Shown in pieces: positions 26,083 through 37,142 of a stretch of 64,000 nt of DNA. The DNA lies in NCBI RefSeq assembly GCF_024809975.1, contig NZ_JANUDY010000001.1, positions 186,001 to 250,000 of the forward strand, in the 5' to 3' direction. The translations under genes and the position numbers were made by a program. Source of the stretch: Comamonas sp. BIGb0152 (GTDB lineage: Bacteria; Pseudomonadota; Gammaproteobacteria; Burkholderiales; Burkholderiaceae_C). Position 1 is the stretch's first letter, and each line of letters starts with the position of its first letter. The notes beneath the pieces are model-generated. The model did no database searches, had not been told where the DNA came from, and worked only from the letters and a program-made list of their open reading frames with translations.

Positions 26083-26718
26083 TCAGTCCTTCGCCGCCGC
26101 AGCCACCGGGGCCTCGCCAGACAACCAGCTGTCCCGGAGCAAGGCCATCATCAACCGCGACGCGCGGCCACGGTGGCTGTGTGCATGCTTGACCTCGGTG
26201 GCCATTTGCGCAAAGGTCATGCCCAGCTCGGGAATCAGCAGCACCGGATCAAAGCCAAAGCCGCCCTCGCCCAGCGGCTCGGTCGTAATTTCTGCGGCCA
26301 CCCGGCCGACGGCGACCAGCGGTTCCGGGTCTTTGGGATGGCGCACCGCCACCAAGGTGCTGACCATGGCCGCACGGCGGTCGGTCACGCCGACCATTTG
26401 CGCCAGCAAGGCTCGCACATTGTTGGCATCGCTTTTCTCGTAGCCAAACTGCGTGCAGTAGTAGGCGGTATCAACGCCTGGCAGCCCGCCAAACGCGGCC
26501 ACGCACAGGCCGGCATCGTCGGCAATGGCAGGCAGGCCGGTGCGCTCAGACGCAAAGCGGGCCTTGGTCAGCGCGTTTTCCAGAAAAGTAGCGTAGGGCT
26601 CGGGCGCCTCGCCGTCCATCAGCTCGCCCTGGGGCACCAGGCTGACGCCCAGTGGCGCAAACATGGCCTGCAGCTCGGCAAGTTTGCCCTGGTTGTTGGA
26701 AGCGAGAACGATTTTCAT
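26083..26718 (-). CDS. rdgB: XTP/dITP diphosphatase (RdgB/HAM1)
   Basis: 211-residue non-canonical purine NTP pyrophosphatase that removes dITP, ITP and XTP from the nucleotide pool. The N-terminal substrate motif ASNNQGKLAEL (about 5-15), EPYATFLENALTKAR (metal site), IADDAGLCV and the C-terminal FGFDPV and HSHRGRA segments are all characteristic. Cotranscribed with hemW. The gene rph, commonly next to it upstream in related genomes, is not present here. Confidence 0.94.
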   Translation of the reverse strand: MKIVLASNNQGKLAELQAMFAPLGVSLVPQGELMDGEAPEPYATFLENALTKARFASERTGLPAIADDAGLCVAAFGGLPGVDTAYYCTQFGYEKSDANNVRALLAQMVGVTDRRAAMVSTLVAVRHPKDPEPLVAVGRVAAEITTEPLGEGGFGFDPVLLIPELGMTFAQMATEVKHAHSHRGRASRLMMALLRDSWLSGEAPVAAAAKD

Positions 26719-26781
26719 GGGACGGCACCAGCAACGGTGCCCGCGTCGCGCGCGCAGCCAGCTGCTTTTTCAAGAAGGGGT

Positions 26782-26815
26782 AAAACAGGCATGGCGGCCT
26801 TGCAGCCGCCATGCC
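26782..26815 (-). terminator. Intrinsic terminator of the kinase-phosphatase operon
   Basis: On the minus strand a perfect 11-bp stem (GGCATGGCGGC / GCCGCCATGCC, 26805-26815 and 26788-26798) with a 6-base loop is followed by a short T-run (TGTTTTA). It lies 52 bases after the phosphatase stop, before rdgB, and separates the two operons. Confidence 0.7.
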
Positions 26816-26866
26816 GGGAACAGCGCCAATTATCGGCGGCCCTGCAAAACGCAGTGCGCGCCAGGC

Positions 26867-27727
26867 CTATGCGGTCGGTGTGTCGGGCTTGGGCTGGGCC
26901 GCAGGCGGCTGGGCCACAGGCGGCTGGGCTTCGGCATCGGGCTCCAGCGGCGGCAGGGTGTCGCTCACCGGCTCTTCCGATTCAAAGCGTTCGGCGCCCG
27001 GCATCTCCCATTCCATCGCCACCGCTGTCACGTTGTCGCTGGTGGCACCCGCCTTGCGCAAGGCCGCATCGATCAGGTCGGGAATCGCACGGGAGACCGA
27101 CTTGTTGGCCAGTTCGCGGGCGATCACGGTCTCGGAGACACTGCTCCACAGGCCATCGGAGCACAGCATGATGCGGTCGCTGCGGTGCATTTCGGTGGGG
27201 CCTGCCACGTCAAAAAACGGCCGCGATGGGCTGCCCAGGCAGGTGAACAGCACATTGCGGTTGAAGCGATCGGGGTTGATGCTGGTGACGCCGGAGCCGC
27301 GCAGCTCCATGTAGGAATGGTCGCGAGTGCGCGCCATCACCTTGTTGCCGCGCACCAGGTACAGGCGCGAGTCACCACAATGCACCCACCAGATATTGCC
27401 GTCCTGCACCACCGAGGCCACCAAGGTGGTGCGGGGCGGGTCGTCCATGTTGTTGGCGATCGCGTACTTCAGGATATTGTGGTGCGCCGACAAGAGCGCG
27501 TTCTCCAGGAACTCGGCCGGGTCCTCCAGCTTGGGCCGGGCCAGACGCTGAAAATCCAGCGACACGGTCTGCAAGGCCAGCTGTGCGGCCACCTCCCCTT
27601 CGGGGTGCCCGCCCATGCCATCGGCCACGACAAACAGACAGGCTTCCTTGGTATAGCTATACCCCATCCTGTCTTCGTTTTTTTCCCGCCCGCCCTTGCG
27701 GCTGAGCTGGAAGACCGAGAACTTCAT
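26867..27727 (-). CDS. PP2C-family serine/threonine protein phosphatase
   Basis: 286-residue PPM/PP2C phosphatase that needs Mn/Mg. Metal-binding motifs are GGREKNEDRMGY (about 12-23), VVADGMGGHPEGEVAA (about 36-51), IWWVHCGDSRLYL and the late LCSDGLW and SDNVTAVAM. It is cytoplasmic with no membrane helix and has a ~35-residue C-terminal Pro/Ala/Gln tail with PPVAQPPAAQP-type repeats. Its ATG overlaps the stop of the adjacent kinase gene (4 bp), so the pair is translationally coupled. The phosphatase most likely reverses the kinase. Confidence 0.93.
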   Translation of the reverse strand: MKFSVFQLSRKGGREKNEDRMGYSYTKEACLFVVADGMGGHPEGEVAAQLALQTVSLDFQRLARPKLEDPAEFLENALLSAHHNILKYAIANNMDDPPRTTLVASVVQDGNIWWVHCGDSRLYLVRGNKVMARTRDHSYMELRGSGVTSINPDRFNRNVLFTCLGSPSRPFFDVAGPTEMHRSDRIMLCSDGLWSSVSETVIARELANKSVSRAIPDLIDAALRKAGATSDNVTAVAMEWEMPGAERFESEEPVSDTLPPLEPDAEAQPPVAQPPAAQPKPDTPTA

Positions 27728-28716
27728 TTGGTTTGGCCTCCGCCCACGCGCTTTTTGGTATCGCTGACCAGCGAATCAATCGACATACGAACCTTCTCGG
27801 AGACACTCAGTTTGGTATAGCGGCGCTCATCTTCGCGCGCCAGCTCTTTTTGTAACAGGAACACCGACTGGGGCCGGGCTTGGGGGTCCAGTGCCATGCA
27901 CCATTCCACCAGTTCGATCAGGTTGTCCGAGTAGACGCCGCGCACCTTGGACATCGCCAGGCCGAGGCGGTCCTTTTCCTGGCGCTTGGGCGCATCATTG
28001 GGCGGAATGCCCTGCATGCAGGCATAGATGCAGGCGCCAATGGCGTAGATATCGGTCCAGGGGCCCAGCGACATGTCGCGGCGGTACATCTCCGGCGCGG
28101 CAAAGCCGGGTGTGTACATCGGGCGGACAAAGTTGCCCTCCTTGCTCAGCACCTCGCGCGCGGCGCCGAAGTCAATCATCACGGCCTTGTTGTCGTCGGT
28201 GATGAAGATGTTGGCCGGCTTGATATCGAGGTGCAGCATCTTGTGCTGGTGCACGATGCGCAGACCGCGCAGCACCTCGTCGAACAAGGAGCGGATGGTG
28301 GACTCGCGGAAGACCTTGGCTTCCTTGAGATCGCGTGCCGTGACAACAAAATCCTGCAAGGTCGCCCCTTGCAGGTAGTTCATCACCATATAGACGGTGT
28401 CGTTCTCGCGGAAGAAGTTGTAGACACTGACAACCGAGGAGTGCGAGATCTGGGCGAGCGCACGGCCCTCTTCGAAAAAGCTTTTGAGACCCAGGCGGTA
28501 CAGCGACAGCTTGTCGGGCTCAATGCTCGGAGACAGCGAGCCCGGCGCACGGGTGGCCAGGCTCGACGGCAGGTATTCCTTGATCGCTACTTGCTGGCCA
28601 TCAGGCGCCAGCGCCAGATAGACCACCCCGAACCCCCCTGCCGAAATGCGCCGCACGATACGGTAGCCACCTATGACGGTATTGGCTGGTAGCGGCGCTG
28701 GCTTTACTTTTGACAT
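27724..28716 (-). CDS. Hanks-type serine/threonine protein kinase
   Basis: 330-residue soluble kinase. The Gly loop is IRRISAGGFGVVYLA-like (RRISAGGFGVVYLAL), the ATP-binding Lys is in VAIKEYLP, the catalytic loop is HLDIKPANIF and the metal motif MIDFGAAREV. HLD replaces HRD but the catalytic Asp is kept. IKEYLPSS is typical of proteobacterial kinases paired with a PP2C. No membrane helix or sensor domain is seen, and the last ~60 residues are helical and basic. Start taken at the ATG at 28716 (MSKVKPAP); an earlier ATG at 28770 would run into the divergent yicC start region. Confidence 0.92.
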   Translation of the reverse strand: MSKVKPAPLPANTVIGGYRIVRRISAGGFGVVYLALAPDGQQVAIKEYLPSSLATRAPGSLSPSIEPDKLSLYRLGLKSFFEEGRALAQISHSSVVSVYNFFRENDTVYMVMNYLQGATLQDFVVTARDLKEAKVFRESTIRSLFDEVLRGLRIVHQHKMLHLDIKPANIFITDDNKAVMIDFGAAREVLSKEGNFVRPMYTPGFAAPEMYRRDMSLGPWTDIYAIGACIYACMQGIPPNDAPKRQEKDRLGLAMSKVRGVYSDNLIELVEWCMALDPQARPQSVFLLQKELAREDERRYTKLSVSEKVRMSIDSLVSDTKKRVGGGQTK

Positions 28717-28788
28717 AGTTTGATGAACAACGCAGGTATATGAGAAGCCTGATAATGAGCGCGATTGCAAGCAACCTCATACAGTCCT

Positions 28789-29700
28789 ATGCCAGTTTAC
28801 AGCATGACAGGCTATGCCTCTGTCCAGCAAAGCATCCCACCTGACGGTGACAACCATGCTCCCTCCCTCTGGCGCGTCGGACTGGAAATTCGCTCGGTTA
28901 ACAGCCGATTTCTCGATTTATCTTTTAAGCTTCCGGAAGACCTCAGAAGCTGCGAACCACAGTTACGCTCTCTTGTCGATAATAGTCTGAAGCGCGGCAA
29001 GGTGGAAGTACGTGTACTGATCAACAGTGAACAAGCCTCCAGCGTGCCAGTGGCATCGCCCCGTTTACTGCAGCAATTGGGTAGCTTCCAGGACACGGTA
29101 CAAGCCTGGATGCCTGGCGCACCCCCTTTCTCTGTGGCAGAAGTGCTACGCCTGAGCGGTTTGGGCAGCTCGGAATTGCCAGAAAGCTGGCCCGAGCATG
29201 TGGCTGTGTTGTGTCAGCAAGCCCTCAAGGGTCTGCTCGATGCCCGCCAGCGCGAAGGTAAGCGCCTGGCCGACATGCTGCAAGACCGCGTCAAGCAGCT
29301 GCGCCAATTGGCCGACCAGGCCGAGCCCCTGATCCCCGAACTCGTCAAACAGCAAAAGCAGCGCTTTTTGGAGCGCTGGCAAGAGGCCATGGCACTCAGC
29401 GCCGGCAGCGTCTCGCCCGAAGCCGCCCAGGACCGCGCGCTGACCGAAGCGACATCCTTTGCGATCCGCATCGATGTGGCAGAAGAAGTCACGCGCCTGC
29501 GCTCGCACCTGGAAGAAATCAGCCGCCTGCTGACCAAGGGCGGCGATATCGGCAAGCGCCTTGATTTCCTGATCCAGGAGCTGCACCGCGAGGCCAACAC
29601 CCTGGGCTCCAAATCGGCCGCGCTGGACCTGACCCGCATCAGCGTGGACATGAAGGTGCTGATCGAGCAGATGCGCGAGCAAGTGCAGAACATCGAATAA
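28789..29700 (+). CDS. YicC/YloC-family endoribonuclease
   Basis: 303-residue protein starting at the ATG at 28789 ([12 protein letters not shown], the family's hallmark start). The C-terminal half contains [18 protein letters not shown] and the terminal [18 protein letters not shown], both strongly conserved in the family. E. coli YicC is an endoribonuclease that acts on small RNAs such as RyhB. It is followed by gmk after 14 bases, the usual yicC-gmk-rpoZ-spoT order, and divergent from the kinase gene. Confidence 0.93.
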   Translation: MPVYSMTGYASVQQSIPPDGDNHAPSLWRVGLEIRSVNSRFLDLSFKLPEDLRSCEPQLRSLVDNSLKRGKVEVRVLINSEQASSVPVASPRLLQQLGSFQDTVQAWMPGAPPFSVAEVLRLSGLGSSELPESWPEHVAVLCQQALKGLLDARQREGKRLADMLQDRVKQLRQLADQAEPLIPELVKQQKQRFLERWQEAMALSAGSVSPEAAQDRALTEATSFAIRIDVAEEVTRLRSHLEEISRLLTKGGDIGKRLDFLIQELHREANTLGSKSAALDLTRISVDMKVLIEQMREQVQNIE

Positions 29701-29714
29701 AAAGAAGCTACACC

Positions 29715-30353
29715 ATGGAATACCCCGGAAATCTGTTTGTCGTCTCGGCCCCCAGCGGCGCGGGCAAGTCCTCCCTCGTCAAGGCGCTGCTGGAGCTGGA
29801 CTCTCAAGTCTTTCGCTCCATCTCCCACACCACGCGCCCTCCGCGTGGCCAGGAAAAGCATGGCCGCGAGTACTACTTCGCCTCGCGCGATGATTTCGAG
29901 CGCATGATTGCCTCCAATGCCTTTGTCGAATGGGCCAATGTGCATGGCAACCTGTACGGCACCTCTAAGAAAGCCATCGAGGAGCGCCTGGCCAAGGGCA
30001 CCGATATCGTGCTGGAGATCGACTACCAAGGTGCCTTGCAGATCAAGCAAAGCTTTCCCCACGCCGTGCTGATCTTCATTCTGCCGCCCAGCTGGGAAGA
30101 GCTGCGCTCGCGGCTGGAGAACCGCGGCGAGGACGCCTCCGAGGTCATCGAAAAGCGCCTCAAGAACGCCAAGGACGAGATGGCCCAGGTGCATAAATTC
30201 GACTTCGTTATAATTAACGAATTGTTCGAACGCGCTTTGTTCGATTTGAAGGCCGTTGTACATTCACAACGCTTGCGCTATTCGGCCCAAAAGCGCGTTC
30301 GCAGCGAAATTTTCTCGTCACTCGACATCCCTATCACCCTGGAGAACTCCTGA
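29715..30353 (+). CDS. gmk: Guanylate kinase
   Basis: 212-residue enzyme that phosphorylates GMP to GDP. The P-loop [16 protein letters not shown] lies near residues 9-24, the GMP-binding [19 protein letters not shown] near 37-55, and the lid and adenine region [14 protein letters not shown] near 136-149. Its stop overlaps the rpoZ ATG by one base (TGATGG), so the two are coupled. Length is normal. Confidence 0.95.
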   Translation: MEYPGNLFVVSAPSGAGKSSLVKALLELDSQVFRSISHTTRPPRGQEKHGREYYFASRDDFERMIASNAFVEWANVHGNLYGTSKKAIEERLAKGTDIVLEIDYQGALQIKQSFPHAVLIFILPPSWEELRSRLENRGEDASEVIEKRLKNAKDEMAQVHKFDFVIINELFERALFDLKAVVHSQRLRYSAQKRVRSEIFSSLDIPITLENS

Positions 30354-30556
30354 TGGCCCGCATCACCGTTGAAGACTGCCTCGAAAAAATCCCCAACCGC
30401 TTCCAACTGGTTCTGGCCGCTACCTACCGCGCCCGTATGCTGAGCCAAGGCCACACGCCAAAAATCGACAGCCGCAACAAGCCAGCCGTCACCGCACTGC
30501 GCGAAATTGCAGCCGGCAAAGTGGGTCTGGAAATGTTAAAAAAAGTGCCAGGCTGA
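30353..30556 (+). CDS. rpoZ: RNA polymerase omega subunit
   Basis: 67-residue subunit that helps RNA polymerase assembly and is part of the ppGpp binding site. [20 protein letters not shown] and the following RARML and [14 protein letters not shown] are conserved omega segments. It lies between gmk and spoT and is followed by a strong terminator, so spoT is expected to have its own promoter as well. Confidence 0.95.
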   Translation: MARITVEDCLEKIPNRFQLVLAATYRARMLSQGHTPKIDSRNKPAVTALREIAAGKVGLEMLKKVPG

Positions 30557-30573
30557 TCGCTGCCTGCGCTTCC

Positions 30574-30603
30574 AATGGCACCGAATATCGGTGCCATTTT
30601 TCT
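30574..30603 (+). terminator. Intrinsic terminator after rpoZ
   Basis: AATGGCACCG-AATAT-CGGTGCCATT followed by a T-rich run (TTTTC). A perfect 10-bp stem and 5-base loop, 18 bases after the rpoZ stop. Confidence 0.85.
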
Positions 30604-30645
30604 TGGTATTCACACAAATTTGTCATCGCAGGCTACAGTTAAGGC

Positions 30646-32898
<2,253 letters not shown>

Positions 32899-32937
32899 TT
32901 TCCGCCCAATTGCGATCGGGGCACTGCCCCAACACCC

Positions 32938-32965
32938 AGCGCGCCTTCTACGGCGCGCTTGTGCT
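32938..32965 (+). terminator. Terminator after spoT
   Basis: AGCGCGCC (32938-32945) pairs with GGCGCGCT (32952-32959) and is followed by TGTGCTTT. It lies 40 bases after the spoT stop, between convergent spoT and greB. Confidence 0.6.
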
Positions 32966-32988
32966 TTGAGCGTAGGTTTTGGTGGCGC

Positions 32989-33549
32989 TCAGGATGTCCC
33001 CAGCACCGGGTACTGCACATCCAGCACTTCCAGCACCCGCACCCCGCCCGGCGTAGGCAGCTGCACCTCATCGCCTACCCGGGATTTCAGCAGGGCCCGC
33101 GCAATCGGGGCCACCCAGCTGACCTGGCCCCGGCTGGCATCGGCCTCGTCAATGCCCATGATGGTGATCGACTCCTCACCGCCGTTCTGGTCGCAGTAGC
33201 GCACCGTGGCCCCAAAGTACACCTGGTCGCTGCCATGGTGCAGCCCAGGGTCCACCACTTCAGCCGCTTCCATGCGCTTGGTCAGAAAGCGGATGCGCCG
33301 GTCGATCTCGCGCAGGCGCTTTTTGCCGTACAGGTAGTCGCCGTTTTCCGAGCGGTCGCCGTTGCTGGCCGCCCAGTGCACCACCTCCACCACCTTGGGC
33401 CGCTCTTCATCGATCAGCTGCAGCAACTCCTGCTCCAGCGCGCGGTAGCCGCCAGGCGTGATGTAGTTCTTGCCGCCGGCAATCTTGGGCAGTTGCGGCA
33501 GATCGTCATCGTCGTCGTTGTCTGTCTCTTTGGTAAAAGCCTTGTTCAT
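32989..33549 (-). CDS. greB: Transcription elongation factor GreB
   Basis: 186-residue Gre factor. Start taken at the ATG at 33549 (MNKAFTKETD), followed by a short acidic run of five Asp, then the coiled coil with NYITPGGYRALEQELLQL and WAASNGDRSENGDYLYGKKR (tip region with catalytic acidic residues), then the C-terminal FKBP-like domain with GDEVQLPTPGG. The YGKKRLREIDRRIRFLTKR segment and length favour GreB over GreA. Gre factors rescue backtracked RNA polymerase. A longer upstream reading frame (to 33630) runs into the amidase terminator and is not expected to be translated. Confidence 0.93.
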   Translation of the reverse strand: MNKAFTKETDNDDDDDLPQLPKIAGGKNYITPGGYRALEQELLQLIDEERPKVVEVVHWAASNGDRSENGDYLYGKKRLREIDRRIRFLTKRMEAAEVVDPGLHHGSDQVYFGATVRYCDQNGGEESITIMGIDEADASRGQVSWVAPIARALLKSRVGDEVQLPTPGGVRVLEVLDVQYPVLGTS

Positions 33550-33590
33550 CCCGCTATTTAAACAAAGATTGGGGATATCTCCCGCCAGAA

Positions 33591-33622
33591 AGAAAAAAGC
33601 CTGCCACCGCCATGGCAGGCTT
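33591..33622 (-). terminator. Intrinsic terminator of the tetR-Bug-amidase operon
   Basis: On the minus strand AAGCCTGCCA-TGGCGG-TGGCAGGCTT is followed by TTTTC. A perfect 10-bp stem with a T-run, 26 bases after the amidase stop and before greB. Confidence 0.85.
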
Positions 33623-33647
33623 GCCTTCAAACGGAAGACCGCTGTGT

Positions 33648-35159
33648 TTACACCGCCTGGCCCACGTCACCCTGCACGGCAGTGCCATACACCGGCGGGT
33701 GGGTGACGATGCTGCGCAGCTCGGGCCGGGCCTGGGCCAGGGCCGACAGATCGGGGCGGGGGCGGGCAAAGTCCGGGTGGTGCAGGCCCATCTTTTCCAC
33801 TGCTGCGGCCATCGCCAGCAGGCGCCCATCTTGGTGCAGCGGGCCAATCATCTGCAGGCCAAAAGGCATGCCCGCTTCATCGCGGCCGCAGGGCAAGGAC
33901 AAGGCCGGGTTGGTCGCCAGGGTCACCACATAGGTCAGGCTCAGCCATTCGTAGTAGTTGCGCTGGGCCTTGCCATCCACCTCCTGCGCATACAGCTGCG
34001 TCCAGGGAAAGGGCGACAGCGGCGTCACGGGGGCCAGCACCAGGTCGTATTGCGCAAACGTGCTTTGGAACAGGCGCTGGATCCGGGTCTGCGCCAGATG
34101 CGCCCAGGCCCGGTCGCCCAGGCTGATGCGCGCGGCCATCTCCACATTGGCCAGCACATTGGGGCCCAGGGTCTCAGGCGCGGTGCGGTAGATATCGGCA
34201 AAGGCAGCGACAAAGCTCTCGGCGCGGATGATGTCAAAGCAGCGGTGGGCTTCTTCCAGACTCCAGGGCAAGGCATCCATGCAAGCCACCTCGCCAGCCA
34301 GCGCCTGCACCCGCTGGCGAAAGGCGCGGCGCACCATCGGGTCCACCGCGCAGGTGCCAAAGTCTTCGGTGTAGGCCACGCGCAGGCCGCGCAGATCCAG
34401 CTCAGGCACCGGCCAGACGGGCGCATGGCTCACACCCATGCTCAGCGGGTCCATCGGGTGCGGGCCCATGCTGGCCTGCATCATCAGCGCGGTATCGGCC
34501 ACATCGCGGCCCATGGGGCCCAGCACCGAGATGGCCGACCAGCCCAGCGGCCGGTCGTCATTGGCAATCAAACCCGGCGAGGGCCGCAGGCCCACCACGC
34601 CGCACAGCGCTGCCGGAATGCGCAGCGAGCCGCCGGTGTCCGAGCCGGTACACAGCGGAAACATATCGGTCGCCAGCGCCGCCGCCGAGCCGCCCGACGA
34701 GCCGCCGGCATTCAAATCCGGGTTAAAAGGGTTGCCCGTGGCGCCCCAGACCGGGTTGCGGCTGTTCGCACCCGCGCCCATGTCCGGCGTATTGGTCTTG
34801 GCCGCCACGATCGCGCCCTGGCCGCGAAGCCGGGCTACAAAGGCATTGTCTTTGGAAGGCACATGGCCACGCAGCCGCACATTGCCGCTGGTGGTCAGCA
34901 GGCCTTCAGTGGCCTGCAAATCCTTCACGCCCAAGGGCAGGCCATGCAAGAGCGGCAGCTGGCTGCGCCGCCCCACCTGCGCCTCGGCCAGTTGGGCGGC
35001 TGTGCGGGCCCGCTCAAAATCGGTGGCGCAGAGCGCATTCACCGCCGGGTTGATGGCCTGCATGCGGGCGATGCAGGCATCGAGCAGTTCGACCGGCGAG
35101 ACCTGCCGGCTCTGGATCAGTGCGCGCAGCTCAACGGCGCTGTGTTCTACCAAACTCAT
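33648..35159 (-). CDS. Amidase-signature family hydrolase
   Basis: 503-residue Ser-Ser-Lys hydrolase. The catalytic Lys lies in LPLGVKDLQ (about 78), the cis-Ser in GSDTGGSLRIPA (about 174-185) and the Gly-rich signature in NAGGSSGGSAAALA (about 150-163). It cleaves an amide bond in an unknown substrate. Its ATG overlaps the stop of the Bug-type binding-protein gene by four bases, and tetR precedes that. The organisation suggests regulated use of an amide-containing compound sensed through the TetR protein. It is not GatA: no gatB/gatC is nearby. Confidence 0.92.
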   Translation of the reverse strand: MSLVEHSAVELRALIQSRQVSPVELLDACIARMQAINPAVNALCATDFERARTAAQLAEAQVGRRSQLPLLHGLPLGVKDLQATEGLLTTSGNVRLRGHVPSKDNAFVARLRGQGAIVAAKTNTPDMGAGANSRNPVWGATGNPFNPDLNAGGSSGGSAAALATDMFPLCTGSDTGGSLRIPAALCGVVGLRPSPGLIANDDRPLGWSAISVLGPMGRDVADTALMMQASMGPHPMDPLSMGVSHAPVWPVPELDLRGLRVAYTEDFGTCAVDPMVRRAFRQRVQALAGEVACMDALPWSLEEAHRCFDIIRAESFVAAFADIYRTAPETLGPNVLANVEMAARISLGDRAWAHLAQTRIQRLFQSTFAQYDLVLAPVTPLSPFPWTQLYAQEVDGKAQRNYYEWLSLTYVVTLATNPALSLPCGRDEAGMPFGLQMIGPLHQDGRLLAMAAAVEKMGLHHPDFARPRPDLSALAQARPELRSIVTHPPVYGTAVQGDVGQAV

Positions 35160-36109
35160 TGCGTGGCCAATCCCAATTTATCGATCAAAGGCTTCCACAC
35201 GGCGATGTCGCGCTCGGCAAAACCCAGCACATCGGCGGGCTGGCTGCGCATCACGGTCACGCCCATCTTGTCCATGCTGTTGGCATAGACCGGGTCGGTA
35301 TAGCACTGGTTGGTGGCCTCGTTCAAGGCCTTGATGAACTCTGGCGGCGTGCCCTTTTTGGCCACCACCGCGATCCAGGACGGCCGCGCCAGCACGGCCG
35401 GCCCACCGGCCTCGGCGATGGTCGGCACATCGGGCAAGACCGCCGAGCGCTGGCTGGCAAACACCGCCAGCGGCACCAGCTTGCCCGCCTTGACCTGGGG
35501 CGCTGCGGTGTTCAGCACCAGGGTCATCGCCTGGATCTGCTGGCCCATCAGGGCCGTGAGGCCTGCGCTCTCACCCACAAAGGGCACATGGGTCGCAGGC
35601 CAGTGCATGGCATCGGTCAGCGCCGTGGTCAGCAAATGGGCCGGGCTGCCCTTGCCGGGCGAGCCAAAGTTCAACCCGCCGGCCTGGGCCTTGGCCACCT
35701 TCTCCAGATCGGCCAGCTTGCTGACGCCAGCGCCCGCTGGCACCACCAACACCAGCGGCGACGAGCCAATCATCGCCACACCGGCAAAGTCCTTCAGCGG
35801 GTCATAGGGCATCTGCTGGTGCACATAGGGCGTGATCGTCATCTGCGACATGCCAATCGTCATCGCAAACGCGCCATCGGCCGCCTGGCCCTTGAGGTAG
35901 TTGATGGCCAGGATGCCATTGGCACCCGCCTTGTTCTGCACTACCACCGGGCGCCCCATCAGCCGCCCGGTGCATTCGCCCCAGGCGCGGGTCATCGCGT
36001 CCGAGCCACTGCCTGGCGGCTGCTGCGCGATCACCTGCAGGGGCGTCTGGGCGGCGGCGCCGAGCGCCCAGGCCGACAGGCCGCAGGCAAGAAGAAATGC
36101 TCTGGTCAA
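35156..36109 (-). CDS. Bug/TctC-family extracytoplasmic binding protein
   Basis: 317-residue periplasmic protein of the tripartite tricarboxylate transporter receptor family, very expanded in Comamonadaceae and Bordetella. A Sec signal peptide (cleavage after ALGAAAQ, about 20) is followed by the ligand-binding start QQPPGSGSDAMTRAWGE, then VVVQNKAGANGI, NFGSPGKGSPAH (second ligand loop) and VFASQRSAVLPDVPTIAEAG. No TctA/TctB membrane subunits are present, so it may share a transporter encoded elsewhere or act as a sensor-like receptor. Overlaps both neighbours by four bases. Confidence 0.92.
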   Translation of the reverse strand: MTRAFLLACGLSAWALGAAAQTPLQVIAQQPPGSGSDAMTRAWGECTGRLMGRPVVVQNKAGANGILAINYLKGQAADGAFAMTIGMSQMTITPYVHQQMPYDPLKDFAGVAMIGSSPLVLVVPAGAGVSKLADLEKVAKAQAGGLNFGSPGKGSPAHLLTTALTDAMHWPATHVPFVGESAGLTALMGQQIQAMTLVLNTAAPQVKAGKLVPLAVFASQRSAVLPDVPTIAEAGGPAVLARPSWIAVVAKKGTPPEFIKALNEATNQCYTDPVYANSMDKMGVTVMRSQPADVLGFAERDIAVWKPLIDKLGLATQ

Positions 36110-36705
36110 AGGGTCACCTCGGAGGTCAAGGATTGAAGAAGCAGGGACAGCTGCTGCAGTTGCTGGTCCATGGCAGCAGCGTTAGAGAAGGGAGCGACCA
36201 CGCCCATGCCGCGCAGGCAGGACAGCACCAGCTGAAAACGCGCTTCAGCGGCAGGCGTGGCGGCCCATTCGGGAAAACTGCGGACCATGCGCAGCAGCAG
36301 CTTGTCGTTGATAAGTGCGCGCTCGGCCTGGATATGCGCCACCATGGCCGCGTCAGCGCGCACCGCCAGGTAGGCCTCCCAGGCCACCGCAAAGCGCGGC
36401 TGGCCATAGAGGCGTTGCCAGGCCTGCTGAACAAAGTGGTCGGCACGCCGCGCCAAGGGCCAGCGCGCTGAGGGCCAGAAGCTGTCGTCGGTATCGATCT
36501 TTTGCACCAGCCGCTGGATGATCTGCAGCATCAGCGCGGCCTTGGACGGAAAGTGGTGCTGCACCGCCCCCGTGGTCATGCCTGCCGTTCGCGCAACCTC
36601 GTGCATGGACAGGCCCGCGAGCCCTTTGGCCTGCATCAAATCCAGCGCAGCATCCATCAGCCGCTCGCGTGTCTGTTCACTCTTGATCTGATGCAGGTTG
36701 GGCAC
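36106..36705 (-). CDS. TetR/AcrR-family transcriptional regulator
   Basis: 199-residue repressor. The HTH is at about residues 10-55: RERLMDAALDLMQAKGLAG, SMHEVARTAGMTTGAVQHHFPSK. The ligand-binding domain is alpha-helical and unassigned. Start is a GTG at 36705 with AGGAGA seven bases upstream. A 20-bp inverted repeat lies 17 bases further upstream of the start, so autoregulation of the tetR-Bug-amidase operon is likely. Its stop overlaps the start of the binding-protein gene. Confidence 0.92.
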   Translation of the reverse strand: MPNLHQIKSEQTRERLMDAALDLMQAKGLAGLSMHEVARTAGMTTGAVQHHFPSKAALMLQIIQRLVQKIDTDDSFWPSARWPLARRADHFVQQAWQRLYGQPRFAVAWEAYLAVRADAAMVAHIQAERALINDKLLLRMVRSFPEWAATPAAEARFQLVLSCLRGMGVVAPFSNAAAMDQQLQQLSLLLQSLTSEVTL

Positions 36706-36712
36706 AACAGGG

Positions 36713-36718
36713 TCTCCT
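36713..36718 (-). promoter_or_regulatory. RBS defining the GTG start of tetR
   Basis: AGGAGA on the minus strand lies seven bases before the GTG at 36705-36703. It supports this non-ATG start. Confidence 0.65.
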
Positions 36719-36722
36719 GAAA

Positions 36723-36742
36723 TACATTATGCGTGTAATGTA
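36723..36742. promoter_or_regulatory. Candidate TetR operator
   Basis: TACATTA-tgcgtg-TAATGTA is a perfect 7-bp inverted repeat with a 6-base centre, in an AT-rich stretch directly upstream of the tetR start. Spacing and symmetry fit a TetR dimer site overlapping the promoter. Confidence 0.6.
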
Positions 36743-36825
36743 ATTTGGGAGAAATCCGGGTTTGGCCTAGGGCGGTGGTGCGCCCTGAAGGCTGGGTTCA
36801 CTTCAGAAAAATGCCATGCCCCGCT

Positions 36826-37029
36826 TCAGAAAAGATCGGTTAGCAAGGCCAGCTCGGCCAGAAAAGCCTGCATCTGCGGGCTGGCCTCTTCACCCGGCGC
36901 CAGCAAGCCGTGCTTGTGCGCCAGCTGCCGAAACACCGAGGCAGCAGCCAGCTGCGGCACGGCCGCCCCCCCTGCGCCCGCTCCCCAGTCACCGGCGTCG
37001 ATCAGGTTGTCATGGGCCACTTCAATCAT
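36826..37029 (-). CDS. Small hypothetical protein, possibly SOS-regulated
   Basis: 67-residue ORF starting at the ATG at 37029 (MIEVAHDNLIDAGDWG). The segment AAGAGAGGA lies about six bases upstream, a good ribosome-binding site. The protein has a Gly/Ala-rich middle and a helical C-terminal part (VFRQLAHKHGLLAPGEE, MQAFLAELALL). There is no signal peptide or membrane helix, and I recognise no family. The most notable feature is the LexA-type palindrome about 113 bp upstream, lying between a possible -35 and a TATTAT -10 for this gene. Reality of the gene is likely but not proven. Confidence 0.55.
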   Translation of the reverse strand: MIEVAHDNLIDAGDWGAGAGGAAVPQLAAASVFRQLAHKHGLLAPGEEASPQMQAFLAELALLTDLF

Positions 37030-37127
37030 GCGAAATCCTCTCTTCTTGTTAGCAGCCAGCGCATAACGACTTCGGCTGCTGCTGGGCGGCAAAATCAGCT
37101 ATTTTTTTCTTTGCCTAGCTAAACAGC

Positions 37128-37142
37128 GTTATTGATAATAAC
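37128..37142. repeat. Second palindrome abutting the LexA-type box
   Basis: GTTATT-gat-AATAAC occupies 37128-37142 and shares its last base with the LexA-type box. Together the two palindromes make a 30-bp symmetric AT-rich block. Confidence 0.5.
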
